From: Cynocephalus volans
Taxonomy: Eukaryota; Chordata; Mammalia; Dermoptera; Cynocephalidae
Assembly: GCF_027409185.1 (NCBI RefSeq)
Contig: NC_084467.1
Location: forward strand, 89,722,501-89,786,500
Length of the DNA: 64,000 nucleotides
Direction: 5' to 3'
Part shown: positions 34,141 through 46,035 of the stretch, piece after piece
How the letters are laid out: each line of letters starts with the position of its first letter
Numbering within the stretch: position 1 is the first letter of the stretch
The notes under the pieces: generated by a model
Told to the model about the DNA's origin: nothing
The model's input: only the letters and a program-made list of their open reading frames with translations
Databases searched by the model: none
Made by a program: the position numbers and the translations under genes

Positions 34141-34444
34141 GGTTGGATTCTAGTTAACTTTAGTAAGCCAAACCTCAACTTGTTTTATTTTTTAAACTTT
34201 TACGGGACATTCTTAACTTCTCTCAATTTTTCTGTAGGGGGGAGAAAAAAAAAAGATATAGTTTCCCTTGCTGTACCCAGCAATCAGTTACTAAGCATTT
34301 AATAATCATCTACAATGTGCTTAGAGTTGATTTTACAGAAAAATGTTGCCGCTGAATTGATATCAGATAAAATAATATATATGTTGGTCAACACTAAACT
34401 AAGGGAGGACTAGGAGGACAGAGAAACTCAAAAGTCTAGTTTAT
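34141..34444. other. no recognised feature
   Basis: Unrecognised, AT-rich, with an A-rich stretch near 34245. Confidence 0.4.
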
Positions 34445-34910
34445 AGAATGATGGGGGGCGTACAACATCTGATGTTGTTGGGAAAATATAGAAAATTGGT
34501 CAGGGCCCCTCGGATGTTCAGAATCTCGCCTACTGTCTGGTGTGGGCAGGCTGGTGGCCATGTTGAGGTTCCGCCTTTACCTTCCAACCACTTCTACTCT
34601 GGGCTGAAGCCACTGCCAGGGGTGTTTTGGGTTATGGACTGGAGTATGAAGGACTGACAGCTCTGATGGAGAAGCTCCTGAGGACGCTCTGGGAAGCCGT
34701 ATTAGGTCAGCTGCTCCTAGCTCTGAATAAAGCCTATTATTTCTTCAGCCATCACTCCCAGGACCTTTGCCTATTACTAGCTCGGCATGTGGACGGTTTG
34801 TGGCCCAGTCTGGACAATGGGCTCGAGGGGTCCGTGAGACCTAGCCCTAGCTCTACTGATGTTCATGCACATTCATTTTTAAAAACGTGCCTCCTGTGGT
34901 CTCCATAGTC
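34445..34910 (+). repeat. possible solo LTR (unassigned)
   Basis: A GC-richer island of about 465 bp in AT-rich DNA with an 'aataaa' signal at about 34727, followed by roughly 130 bp ending in 'gggtccgtgagacctagccc'. The layout looks like U3-R-U5 of an LTR. I cannot identify the family, I saw no clear TSD, and no internal retroviral part is adjacent. An unrelated GC-rich segment is possible. Confidence 0.35.
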
Positions 34911-35299
34911 TCTAGCCACTTTCTTCTTAATTTCTTTCATAGTCAAATTTTCAAAAGTGCTTTCTCTACAGTTCTGTTGGATTTGATGTAGATCCAAAAT
35001 TTGCAATTTTTAAATGGTGTGGTATAAGACACATTACTAATATATGTAAGCACATTTTGAAGTAATGCAATTTTAAGTAATTCAAATCACTATAAATTAA
35101 ATGTTATCAATTGCTTTAATCCAAAATCGGTGGGTGGAGTGAGACATAAACTCTTCTTATGCTACCACTATGTTGTAATACCACTTTTGCTGTGTGGGTA
35201 AATATCCACCTTACTTTGTCAGAATATCTTGATTATAGAAGTCTTGAAGTAAGCAAGTTTTTCAATAAAGTCGTATATTCATGATGATAAACCATGTTG
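34911..35299. other. no recognised feature
   Basis: Unrecognised AT-rich sequence. Confidence 0.4.
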
Positions 35300-35650
35300 T
35301 CCTCATTGTCTTCATGTCTCCGCCATCTCTCATCATGTTCCCTTCATATCAGGTCACTGAAACAGCTCTTTCTGTGGGCACTATATCACTCAATCTAATG
35401 AACATTTTGCATTGTTAAGTGTACGCCTCTTCTTGAAACACTATCTTTCCTGGACATGGTGTACTTTCTAATTCTCTAGCTATTTTCAGTGTCCTTTGCA
35501 AGCTCATTCTTCTATAGTTAACTGTAAAATTTTGCAGTTCTTTTAGGCTCCATTCGGGATCCTCTTCTCTTTTCACACTAAATCTCTGCCTGGGCAATCT
35601 TATTCATGTGTATGACTTACTATTACAAGTAGGCAGAAGAGTTACAAATA
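35300..35650 (+). repeat. L2 LINE relic
   Basis: 'tgtcctttgcaagctcattc', 'ggatcctcttctcttttcac' and 'gcctgggcaatcttattcat' match the coding-proximal part of L2 in sense direction. Strongly diverged. Confidence 0.55.
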
Positions 35651-35714
35651 TGATTCCCCTATTCTTTCACTGATGTCACACCTTTTACTTTTTTAACAAT
35701 TTGGCAACTTTTAA

Positions 35715-36144
35715 GAATTGGAACCAGCCCAAATGTCCATCATCTGATGAGTGGATAAAGAAACTGTGGTATATGTACACAGTGGAATACTACTCTGCTA
35801 TAAAAAAGAGTGAAATACTGTACCATTCGCATTAACAAGGATGGACTTAGAAAAAATAATATTAAGTGAAACAAGTCAGGCACAGAAATAGAAATACTCC
35901 ATGTCCTCACTTATCTGTGGAAGCTAAAAATAGATAAATAAACAAATAAAGGGTGTGGGGGAAAGAAGACACAACAATCACAACAATTCCTTGAATTTGT
36001 TAAGACAAGTGAACAGATATGACGTAGTGGGGAGGGGAGGGGAGAAAGAGAGGAAGAAAGGAACAGGTAAAGGGACATGAAAATCTACTACAATGTACAC
36101 TGAGGAGTTAAAATTTTAAAAAATAGCAGAAAGAAAAAAACAAG
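35715..36144 (+). mobile_element. 5'-truncated L1, 430 bp
   Basis: Starts in the last part of ORF2 ('ccaaatgtccatcatctgat') and runs through a purine-rich 3' UTR to 'caatgtacactgaggagtta' and an A-rich tail. A 14-bp TSD, 'ttggcaacttttaa' (35701-35714) and 'ttggcaatttttaa' (36145-36158), brackets it with one mismatch. The 3' UTR is the same type as the full-length L1. Confidence 0.92.
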
Positions 36145-36404
36145 TTGGCAATTTTTAATTAATTTTTTCATTGAAACATAATTCATTATACATATTTGTG
36201 GGTACAGTGTTGACTATTGGTATTTGTGTACAATATGTGATGATCAAATCAGGGTAATTAGTATATTCATCATTGCAAAACATCATTGTTCTTTATGTCC
36301 ATTAACCAGTTTCTCCCTAACCTCCTTCTTCCTTCCTCTTTCCCACATCTAGTAGCCACAGTACTGTTCTGTTCTTCAGAAAGTTCAAATTGTTATTGTG
36401 ATTG

Positions 36405-36522
36405 TCTTTCTCTCTTTCTTTCTCTTTCTTTCTTTTTCTCTTTCTCCTTTCTTCCTTCCTTCATTCCTTTGTTCCTTCCTTCTTTCATTACTTCGTTCCT
36501 TCGTTCGTTCCTTCCTTCCATT
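36405..36522. repeat. (TTTC)n/(TTCC)n tract
   Basis: Polypyrimidine run of TTTC and TTCC units with a few breaks, inside the L1 3' UTR. Confidence 0.95.
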
Positions 36523-36667
36523 TCGTAGCTTCCACTTATGAGTGATGATACATGGTATTTCTCTTTCTGTTCCTGGCTTATTTCAGTTAACATAATTTTC
36601 TCTAAGTTCATCCATGTTGCTGCAAATGGCAAAATTTCATTCTTTGTTATGTCTGAATAGTATTCCA

Positions 36668-36765
36668 TTATATATATATAAATACATATCTCACATTTAT
36701 ATATATATATATCTCACATTTATATATATATATATATATCTCACAAATATATATATATATATAAC
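36668..36765. repeat. AT-rich minisatellite
   Basis: About three units of 'atctcacatttatatatata' type with expanding TA runs, inside the L1 ORF2 part. Confidence 0.9.
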
Positions 36766-37221
36766 ATTTTCCTAATCCAGTCATCCATCGATGGACATTT
36801 AGTTTTGTTCCATATCTTGGCTATTGTAAATAGAACTTTGATAAACTAGGGAGTGCAGGTATCCCTTCGGCATGATGATTTGCATTCCTTTGGGTATATC
36901 TCCAGTAGTGGGATTGCTCATTCATATGGAAGTTCTATCTGTAGTTTGAGAAACCTCCATACTGTTCTCCATAATGGCTGTACTAGTTTATGTTCTCACC
37001 AATGGTATAGGAGGGCTTTCCTTTCTCTGGATCCTCACCAGCATCTGTTATTCTCTTTTGATGATGGTCATTCTAACTGGAGTGAGATGATATTCAGTGG
37101 GGTTTTGATTTGCATTTCTCTGATGCTTAGTCATGTTGAGCATTTTTTCATGTACCTGTTGGCAATTTGGATGTCTTCCTTTGAGAAATGTCTGTTCAGC
37201 TCCTTTGCCCATTTTTAAATG

Positions 37222-37290
37222 GGACTATTTATTCATTCATTCATTCAGTCAGTCATTCATTCACTCATTCATTTACTGTTATTTGAGTTC
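37222..37290. repeat. (TTCA)n microsatellite
   Basis: Tetramer run 'attcattcattcattcag' with GTCA and CTCA variants, at the truncated 5' end of the L1. Confidence 0.95.
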
Positions 37291-37599
37291 CTACTCTCCT
37301 GTGGGTTGAGTCACAGGCCCGCTCCCCTTGCCCTGGTCAGAAACTCCTCCTGAGTCCCGGCTACTCTGAAGTGGGGATGGGGTAGTGCTGTCAAGGAATT
37401 TTTCCATTCATCTTGTAAATATGCTGTGTCTCTGCACTCACCAATGTCTCTGCTACTCCCTTGCCCAAATGTAGCTGCACGTTCGAAATATTCTCCATCC
37501 TTGTGGGCGAGACTAGCGATGTCTCCTCGTGGTCTGCCACCCTTCTCCCCTCTCCGATGTCTTTGTATCTTCACTCATGATTTGTCCACTTTTCAATTC
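37291..37599. other. no recognised feature
   Basis: GC-richer sequence with several CpGs and overlapping short frames on both strands. No repeat or gene recognised. Confidence 0.4.
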
Positions 37600-38340
37600 C
37601 AGCCCCAGCATGCTTGTCCAAGTTACTATGTGCTCTCACGTGGATCACACAATAGTTGTCAGATTGGTTTTCTTACACTTATTCTTGCCCCTTTCCGATT
37701 GTAGTTGAGGTAATGTATTTGAAATGCAAATCTGATTTTTTTCCACATGTGCCCCATTAAATCACTTTTTTGGCTTTTCACAACTGTTAGAATGAATAGC
37801 AAAATACTTAACATCTTTATACAGCCTTGTACGGTATGTCATCTAAGTACTTCTCCAGGCCATTTTGGTACCACAGTTTCGATTTCAGTTTCAGTTTCAT
37901 TTTGGTACCATTCCATTTGGAACAGCTATGCCAACCTTTTAATTTTTTTTTTTAATGTAGGTTTTTTTCCTCCTTAGGCTGCTCCTTCTGTCTGCTATAT
38001 TTGTCCAGTCCTACTCCAAGTTAGCCTAGCTAACTTTTTCCCCTCAATTTCCAATCCTATATCCACTTCCTCAGAGTAGTCCCTGACTTCTTTGACCAAA
38101 TCAATTGTCCTATTGAAAGTTCTTATAGTACCGTGTGCATCTCTGTCATACCATTGATGGCCATTGTAAATCAATGTTCATGCAGTTTGAGTCCTTGAGG
38201 AACGCTTTCTTTCTGTGTATTGGTAAAGTCCAGAGGACAGAAACCTGCTTGGCTTTTGTTGTTCACCATTTAACTTCAGCACCTAGTACAGTCTCTGACA
38301 CAAAGTGGACAGCAAAAAATACTTGTTGATTCAGTGCCCA
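37600..38340 (+). repeat. L2 LINE 3' region
   Basis: 'tttgaaatgcaaatctgatt', 'aatactta(a)c'-like core, 'agtagtccctgacttctttg' and 'agcacctagtacagtctctg' follow the L2 3' order to its end near 38340. The polypyrimidine-rich stretch 37905-37990 is within it. Confidence 0.75.
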
Positions 38341-38469
38341 AATGAATTAAGTGTACATATTTCAGATTCTACCTCTCAATTTCTAGAATAGTAAACTCAA
38401 AATCTCCCTTTATGTTCAAAGCAAATAAAATGATAGAAGTGTTGAAAGAAAGTGTTAAAAAGAAAATAT

Positions 38470-38582
38470 CTTGGTTAGATGTCAGGTGATAGAAGTTTGA
38501 ATGTTGAATCTTCAATTTAATACTTGTGCCACTTTAAGCAAGACTTTGCCTCATTGTTGCTTTTAAAATAGAAGTAACAATG
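38470..38582 (+). repeat. MIR SINE fragment
   Basis: 'acttgtgccactttaagcaa' and 'gcctcattgttgc' are a diverged MIR core. Confidence 0.6.
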
Positions 38583-38589
38583 ATGATAA

Positions 38590-38820
38590 TAATGATGCCA
38601 ATAACAAGGCTAAACTTTATGAAGCATTTACTAGACACCTGGCAAAGAAATATAACAACCTTATCTCAATTCATCCTTAGGATTCCTATGAAACACATAA
38701 AAAATAAAAACAATAGCATCTAACATTTATATAGCACCATGTGCTCAGCACTCTCTTAAACATTTCACATATATTATTTTATTTTATCTTAACAACATTG
38801 TGAGGAGGATTAGAAGAAAT
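38590..38820 (-). repeat. two adjacent MIR fragments
   Basis: 'gcatttactagacacctggc' (38620) and 'catctaacatttatatagca' (38717) are two MIR 3' ends in the same antisense orientation, the second followed by 'cttaacaacattgtgaggag'. Confidence 0.7.
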
Positions 38821-39894
38821 ATTCATGAAGAACACTGTATAGTACACACAGTGTTTACACTGTGTATAGTTTACAGGTGTCAAATAAATAATTATTGGGT
38901 CTGTATAATTTAAAAATACATTGCTATGTAATACAGGGATTAGTTTTGCCATTTTACGGCCAGTATCAATACTATTTACTGCTTTTGGGTTAAGCATGCA
39001 GAATTTGTTCTAAATTCTTAAAAGTTTCTTGACCAGAACTATTTCTCCTTTATGCCCCCTCTTTCAGTAATCCATTGTTACTCAATTTTTACTTGTGAGA
39101 ATTTTGGCATATTTGACAATGCATATTTAGTATTCACAACTCTGTAACAATGCATAGCCAGAGGAAAATACTATTTCACATTCTTAAAGTGTGAGATAAC
39201 TGCAGAGAGTCAGCAAATTATTTTTATCCCCTTGAGGCCTATAAAATTATATTTTAAATATGTTCACAGGCTTAAAAATCAGAACTGTGGCATATCACAA
39301 ACAGGTTTCTCTTGCATGTATTTTTGAGATATTTTATTAAATTAAATGTAATTACTTATTCATTTCACAAAACTGAGATAAAAGAGAGAAATGACCTAAA
39401 GTCAATTCCAACTATTGCAGATGTGGCATTCTTTCTTAAACCGTATATAATACTACCTTTAAGTCGAATATGTCTTCTTATTATGAACTAAATAGCATTC
39501 TGTATGAAATTTTATGGAGAATAAAAAGAATGGATAAAAAGTATTAAAATTTTAAGTTATTTATTGCACTAAGCCTGATTTTCTATTTTTCTTTAAGTTA
39601 GAGGTGCATAGAGCTTTCTTCAAAACACATGTTTTTTATTTACCATATTTGTGTTGATCAATCACCACGCTTTAGTAGTTAACTCCAGGTATTTCTCCAT
39701 GTTGGTCTGTTAAAATTGATTTTCTTAGTACATTTTTTGTACTCCCAAATAGCAAAGAGCAATAATAACAGATGGAAAATTACACAGAGCTTATTTTCCA
39801 AGTAATGACAACCTGGAGCAGAGAGACACAGGTCCTACTTATGATGGGGCTTTTTTTTCATTATGTGTGAGGCAAGGAATTTAAACTAGGATTT
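38821..39894. other. no recognised feature
   Basis: About 1 kb of AT-rich sequence without recognisable repeats or genes. Confidence 0.4.
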
Positions 39895-40030
39895 TACTCA
39901 TTCATCATTCAAACAAACAAATATGTAATGAGTGTTACTATGTGCCAAGCACTGACGTAGGTTCTGGGGACAGACGAAATTCCTCATGAATATTACATTC
40001 TAGTGGAAAGACAGTTAATTAAAAGTGAGT
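39895..40030 (-). repeat. L2 LINE 3' end
   Basis: 'gttactatgtgccaagcact', 'ggttctggggacagacgaaa' and 'attacattctagtggaaaga' are the antisense L2 3' end. Confidence 0.85.
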
Positions 40031-42087
40031 CTCTGATGGGATAGCACTGTTATTCCCTGTCTTTCATAGAAATATTTTTAACCTTCTCAACGTGAGTAAT
40101 ACTTCATATTTATTTAGTAAAATGTGTCATAATCACTTGCTTATATAGTTTCTGATTTCGTCAAAAGTGGAATCATGTTTCAAGTTTTTTGTTTGTTTGT
40201 TTTTGTTTTTATAGTCTGCAATACTTATCAGAGTCCTGAACCACAATTCATGCTTAATGTTGGTTTATTAAGTAGATGAATTTATAAATGAATGAATTAA
40301 TGGGAGGAGAAAATGAGTAAAATTTTTTGGAACTTAAATTGAAGTTAAACCTTCCAATAGCCTCTGTTTAGGCCACATCTCCATGTGTGGAGTCTTCATG
40401 TGTTTATGAAGTCAAAGATACATTCCTTAACCATACTTCCTTAGAAAATTGAAATGGTTCACTTTAAAGATCTTCTTATCTCCCTAATATTTAACTAACA
40501 TTCTCAGAAAGGTTAAAGTATTCTGTTGAGCAGTGAGGATATTTTAATATTAGACAGTGCAAATTTTAATTCAGACAGTTTCCAAAAATATATATATATA
40601 TGGAAAGGGGACTCAAAATCCTTATCTACGATCTATCAAATGTTTAATTCCAGGTGATTCTTAAACTTCACCCTCATTGTAGATAATTCACCTCTAAATG
40701 CTACATGTCTCCTGAAAATCTCTCATAAGCCACCATTTTTCACACGACTGAATGACTTATGATTCTATTTTCCCATAATCATTGATCACAATCATTTTTT
40801 AACAATATAATAAAATTTAAAGACTAAGAACATTCTATAACCATAATAAATACAATTAAGGGATATTTGAAAGCATGTGAAAGTGTGCTTGAAGAACTTG
40901 CTTTGTGAACAAATATAACCAATATTAGGATTAGCCATTTCCTTTTTCTGGCGCAACGAGAATTAAGACCCGGTGGCAGATGTCGACCAGGCAATAGGGT
41001 AAGGTTATGTTTGTGTTCCCATGGCAAGAGAGAGAACTGTAATAAGGAAACATCAAATGGGATGCCCGAGGGCCTCTGCCATATGTCAGATGGACTTTTA
41101 TTAGACATGTTCCTCCCCCTTTCATAGAGGGAGACTCTACCTCTCTCTCATTGTACAGTAATCAATGCTGCCTAAGAGCAAATACCTTAATGTTTCAAAA
41201 GTGTTAAAAGTTGTAAGAAAAGAAAACTAATTGTACTGGTCTTATAAATATATATGTTCATTATTTTTTTTAGAAAATGGCATTACCTATTTTTCATCCA
41301 TTAAACTCATTTGGAATAATAATTTTATATGACTCCTATTTTGGTGTAAAATATTTTATTCCAATTACCTTTTATATATATGTGTGTGTGCATGTGTGTG
41401 TTTTCATATATATAACATGTATTTGTAAAGTATGTATTTACTTCAAAGAATATATAGAAAGGTGTGCTATAGATGACATATTTTGAATATTCTGAATTAA
41501 ATTTTCCTAAAGTAGAACAATTTAATTTAGACTATATTTTTATATCAAACTTTTCAGATTCTTGTCACAAATGTTTTGTTAAAAACATCTAGTAGCATAA
41601 TGTTAAATTTTTATAGAAAAATGTAACTATATACCTAAATGTGATTTCCTCTCAGTAAAGTTTTAGCATTTCTGTATTTACAAATCATCTTTAAAAGTAA
41701 AGAAGAATAAAAAAATTCTTCCCTTTCTGTCATTATTTAAAATTTCACCTGAATACATGTTCTGAAATCTAGACTGTGGTTATATTTCAAAGTGAAGTCA
41801 GTAAATGACCTGTCAATTGGTAGAAGCATCCTCCTAGAATTAAGTTCGTGTCAACTTTGAATGGCATTTTCGATGAAACACGGTGGGACATTTGTGCTTT
41901 GCTGATGCCCATGGAACAGGATCTATCTGAGGGAAATAGTCATTTAACAAATCCAAATACCAAATAGCAAAACCCAAAGATTTTTTATAGTGACTGTGGG
42001 CTTGATTCAAACCATGATGAACATCTTAGGAAATTTAGCTAATTGAAGGATACAGCAGCAAAAGATTCCAGGCAAAGTAATTCTCAC
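40031..42087. other. no recognised feature
   Basis: About 2 kb in which I recognise no repeat or gene. A short TG/TA tract lies at 41370-41410. The 94-codon minus-strand frame at 40824-41108 has no known domain. Confidence 0.4.
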
Positions 42088-42509
42088 TGTATTAGTCTGT
42101 TTTTGTTGCTTATAACAAAGTACACTGAACGGGTGATTTATAAGGAAAATGAAATTTATTGCTTACCGTTTCTGAGGCTGGGAAATCCAAAATCCATCTG
42201 GTGGTGGCAACAGTGACTCAAGGGTCTCATTTTTCAAGATGGTGGAACCAGAGAGAGCACAGAGAAACAGACTCTCCTCTTCTTTTAAAGCCCTGAGAAC
42301 CTCACCCCTGACCACCATTTTTAATCCATTCACTACTGCACGGTCCTACAATCCAATCACCTCTTCAAGGCTCGACCTTTCAGTTACCATAATAGGATTT
42401 TCCACCCTTACATTAGTCACAGTGGGGGCTAAGATTCTAATACATAAAACTTGGGGGACACAATTCAAGCTTCAATGAGTTTTGGGGAGACATAATTCAA
42501 TCCGCTACA
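42088..42509 (-). repeat. MaLR (MST/MLT1-type) solo LTR
   Basis: Antisense MaLR LTR: 'tgtattagtctgtttttgtt' at the left, 'gggtgatttataaggaaaat', 'caatcacctcttcaaggctc', ending 'tcaatccgctaca'. The candidate 5-bp TSD is 'ctcac' (42083-42087) against 'cttac' (42510-42514), one mismatch. Two similar stretches near 42450 and 42480 suggest a small internal duplication. No coding part. Confidence 0.87.
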
Positions 42510-42719
42510 CTTACCTTGTCAAATTTCTGGTTCTCATACAGGACTCTTGTGGGCAGTTAGTGTGTGGTAGGTAATGACTCATTATCTCAGCAGTGAGATC
42601 TGTCAACAAGGGGCATTCAGGAGATATTCAGTCAGTAAAACTTGCACCTTTTAAATAAATTATAGATTTGTATTATCAACAATAATTTATATTTATGCAC
42701 ATATTTAAAGCATTGTTAC

Positions 42720-43380
42720 TCTTTATTTCTTCTGATGTCTTCAGGTTTCCATCTTAGATTATTTGGATCTGATGATAAACTCTCCTTTAATATTTTCTGT
42801 TCAGGTCTACAGGTGACTTTCTTTGAATTTTTTTTATTGTTTTGTTTGTTTGAAAACATCTTTATTTCACCTTCACTTTTGAAGGATATTTTTTATGAGT
42901 ATAAAAACATAATCTAGAATTTATTCTTCTCAGTACTTTAAAGATTTTATTCCATTGTCAATTGGATTTCATTATTTCTCTTGAGAAATCATCTATAGAA
43001 TCTATTTTTGCTCCTTTGAATAATATGTCTTTTTAAATTTTATGCCTTATTTTCAGATTTTTTACTTTTATTTTAGTAGTTTTACTATGAGACCAGGGGT
43101 GGGATTTTGTTTTGTTTTGTTTTTTATTGTTCTTCAGTTTTGCAGTGCTTCTGGAATATGTAAATTCCTGTCTTTCTTAAGTTCTGCAAAATTCTTACCC
43201 ATTGTCTCTTCAAATTTTGCTTTTGCTTTATTTCTTTCTGATTTTCATTTGGGCCTGTAACTACACTTATGTCAGAAATTTGATTGTATTCTGTCTTTTT
43301 TTTTTTTTTTAACTTTCCAAATTTGTATATGTACTTTTGTTTGTGTATCTTGACTATCTGCAATTAAATTGTTTAATGTC
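42720..43380 (-). repeat. old L1M fragment
   Basis: Antisense old L1 near ORF1: 'cttcacttttgaaggatatt', 'ttctcagtactttaaagatt' and 'ttatttctcttgagaaatca'. Similar sequence recurs at 44090-44460, so the sequence between may be an insertion, or these are separate copies. Confidence 0.6.
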
Positions 43381-43389
43381 TTATTGAGA

Positions 43390-44020
43390 TAGGAAGTGCT
43401 CAGTTTTCATGGGTTCAGATTTCAGGACACACATCTGGATTTCACACCACTCCCTGAGGTCTCAGGTCCCTCCTTTCGGCTCTCCCCTAAGAAGAGTTAC
43501 TGTTGCTTGTTGGACCTATTTTTGGCACCAACATGGGGAAATTGAGACCACAAGCGGCTGGCTTATGCAAATCCAGTGGCTGGGCATGCACAGTAGAAAG
43601 AGGTTGTATGACCCTAATAGCTGAGTATGTTCAGTAAAGTGGAATTTACCCTTTAAATGACCTTCCACTACAGGTGTTTAAGAGCACAGCATATTTTTGA
43701 TTACATCTAGTGCGTGTGATAGAATCTGACCAATGAACATATCCTAAAAGGAGACCAACTGAGTATGTGCAAGACCATGTTACATAACAAGTAACCAACC
43801 CTTCAGTTGAATATTGAGTATTCTTTAGATAGCGTGAATATGTATTAGATAGCAAAGCTATAAAAGTTGAATCCTGGCAGAAGGCAGGGCTGTTGCTCAC
43901 TTTCCTGGGGCCAACATGCCCTTCACCAGCTGAGATGTATATGCTTTCTTTTTGTGTTAAACTTACTTTCAGCAAGCAGCTACTCACTCTCTTGAGCCAG
44001 CCTATACAGAGTGCATCATT
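43390..44020. repeat. possible LTR-like insertion (unassigned)
   Basis: Distinct, GC-richer sequence between two pieces of similar old L1. A TATA-like 'ctataaaag' lies at about 43859, with roughly 150 bp downstream. This looks like an LTR promoter layout on the plus strand, but the family is unknown and I saw no TSD. Confidence 0.35.
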
Positions 44021-44089
44021 ACCATTCCTTTTTTTATCAGCTTTTCCTTTTGGGGTAGTTGTCCTTTCTTCAGAAAAATGAAAATATTT

Positions 44090-44680
44090 TCTAAAACATT
44101 TTTAAAAATACATTTTGTGGGATTTTTTGATAGTAAACACAGTTTTTGCTTATAAATATTTTAAAATTTATCTTTATTCTGAAATGATGACTATAATGGT
44201 GTGTAATAGGTTGGCAATCATCTCTCAGCACTTTGAAAATATTATTTCACTGTTTCTTGGCTTGCATCATTGCTGTTGCTGAGTATCCTTTTAATCGAAT
44301 TAACATTTTTAAAAACATAATGTCTTTTTTTCTTACTCTCTAGACTTTTTAAAGATCTTCTCTTTACCTTTTTCTTCTTCTATCTAGATGAAAATTTTAT
44401 TTATCTTGCTTAAACATTTCTATACTTCCTGGAACTGACAATTTATGCATTTCATTAATTCTAGAAAACCCTAAACCTTTTAAAAACATTTTATTAAAGT
44501 ATAACACATGTAGAAAATTGCTCATAAGTGCACATTTTGATGAGTTTTTAAAAGTCACACATACTGATCTGATCAGCCCTCAAATTAAGAAATATGGCAT
44601 TTATAGAATTTCAGATGCCTCATCAGTTTCACTTTCAGTTATTACCTATTCCCAAGTGTTTTATCACTGTCTGGTATTTT
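44090..44680 (-). repeat. old L1M fragments
   Basis: 44090-44460 repeats the old L1 near-ORF1 pattern ('ctctcagcactttgaaaata'). 44470-44680 resembles an L1M 3' end ('ttattaaagtataacacatg', 'tcataagtgcacattttgat'). Confidence 0.55.
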
Positions 44681-45254
44681 ATAACCAAAGATGAATTTTG
44701 CAGATAGTGTGAAGTAGAATTTCCAGCTTAGTGACTTGAAATTTCCAGGGGAGATATTTTTTTCACCTATATTCCACATAAAAGCTAAAATTTCCTTGTT
44801 TCCACATAAAAGCTAAAATTCTCCCTCTGCTGACAGTATTTTTTTTTCTCACCTACAATTTCACTTAAGCTATAGACATCTGAGACTTCCACCTTTATGC
44901 AAGGAGCTCATTTCTAGTACTCTACCTTATGTCAGACACAAGGTCTGGCTGCTTGTCCCATAACTAGCATGAAAACCGAAGGCTATTTTACTGAGATCAA
45001 CAAATCCACTTAGATTAGCCATGGCTTCAGAGTAAGCTCACTATTCGTGTTTCCAGTTCCTCCTTTATTTTCCTTCTGGGATTTCTCTTAGATTCTCATA
45101 AATTCAACTATAACTTAAAATGATGTTTGCTTTACTTTATAGATCATTTCTAAATGTTTTGTGTTGGGAGTTTTTAAAGACATCCACTCAGCTATATATC
45201 TGAAATAGAAGATCTCTATTCTTTAAAGAATACCTCTATTTTACTGGGTAGCTC
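44681..45254. other. no recognised feature
   Basis: Unrecognised. A short direct repeat, 'cacataaaagctaaaatt', occurs at about 44775 and 44803. Confidence 0.45.
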
Positions 45255-45480
45255 CCTCAGTAACTAACCAATAATATTGGGAAAGTTATATAACTGTTTT
45301 GTGCCTTTTTAAAAAATCTGTAAAATAAACATGATACAATTATTTATTCTCTAGGATGTTTTAAGGATCAAATGGTATAACATATGTAAAATGCTTTGAA
45401 TAGTGCCAAACACATACTAAATTGTCAGTAATTGTCAGTTACTATTACTGCTAGCACTATTGTTATCGTTGCTAGATATC
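45255..45480 (+). repeat. MIR SINE
   Basis: 'gggaaagttatataactgtt', 'aaaaaatctgtaaaataaac' and 'gcttt(g)aatagtgccaaac' are a diverged MIR. Confidence 0.7.
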
Positions 45481-45599
45481 TGTCTTTGAAGATATCTGTC
45501 TTCATTATTTTTCATAAATTCACCTTATTTTTTATAACACATTTTAATTGTCTTTTATTTATTTTGTATTTTTTATATGTCTGAAATGTCTGTTCTTTT

Positions 45600-46035
45600 T
45601 TAAGTTTATTCTTAATTGATGCATAATAATTGTGCATATTTATGGAGTACAGAGTGATATTTTGATACATGTATACACTGTGTGATGATCAAATCAGGCT
45701 AATAAGCATATTCATCACCACAAACCTTTATCATTTCTTTGTGATGAGGACATTTGAACTTCTCTTTTCTAGCCATTTGAAAATACACAATAAATTATTG
45801 TTAATTAAGACATCTAGTACTACTATAGAATACTAGAACTTATTCTTCCCATCTAGCTATAATTGTGTATCAATTTACCAGCCTCTAATAACCTCAGTTC
45901 TACTCTCTACTTCTATGAGCTTGTTTTTTAACTCCCACATATGAGTGAGAAGAGACAGTATCTTTCTGTGCCTGATATATTTCACTTATCATAATGTCTT
46001 CCTGGCTCATCCATGTTGCCATGATTGAGGTTTAC
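45600..46035 (-). mobile_element. L1 3' UTR (old)
   Basis: Antisense L1 3' UTR: 'tttatggagtacagagtgat', 'gtgtgatgatcaaatcaggc', then the end of ORF2 ('tgcctgatatatttcactta', 'gctcatccatgttgccatga'). Confidence 0.88.

Larger units (their letters stand above)
36159..37221 (-). mobile_element. L1, 3' UTR and ORF2 end
   Basis: Antisense L1: a 3' UTR ('atgtgatgatcaaatcaggg'), then the ORF2 C-terminal region (complement of 'atggaatactattcag', reading rightwards to 'cagctcctttgcccattttt' at 37220). A relic frame at 36393-36668 on the minus strand includes 'NEILPFAATWMNLEKIML'. Simple repeats have expanded inside it. Confidence 0.9.

Noticed and set aside
37222..37290. Short tandem array as a CRISPR-like repeat
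   Set aside because: Plain tetranucleotide microsatellite in a mammalian genome, without spacers.
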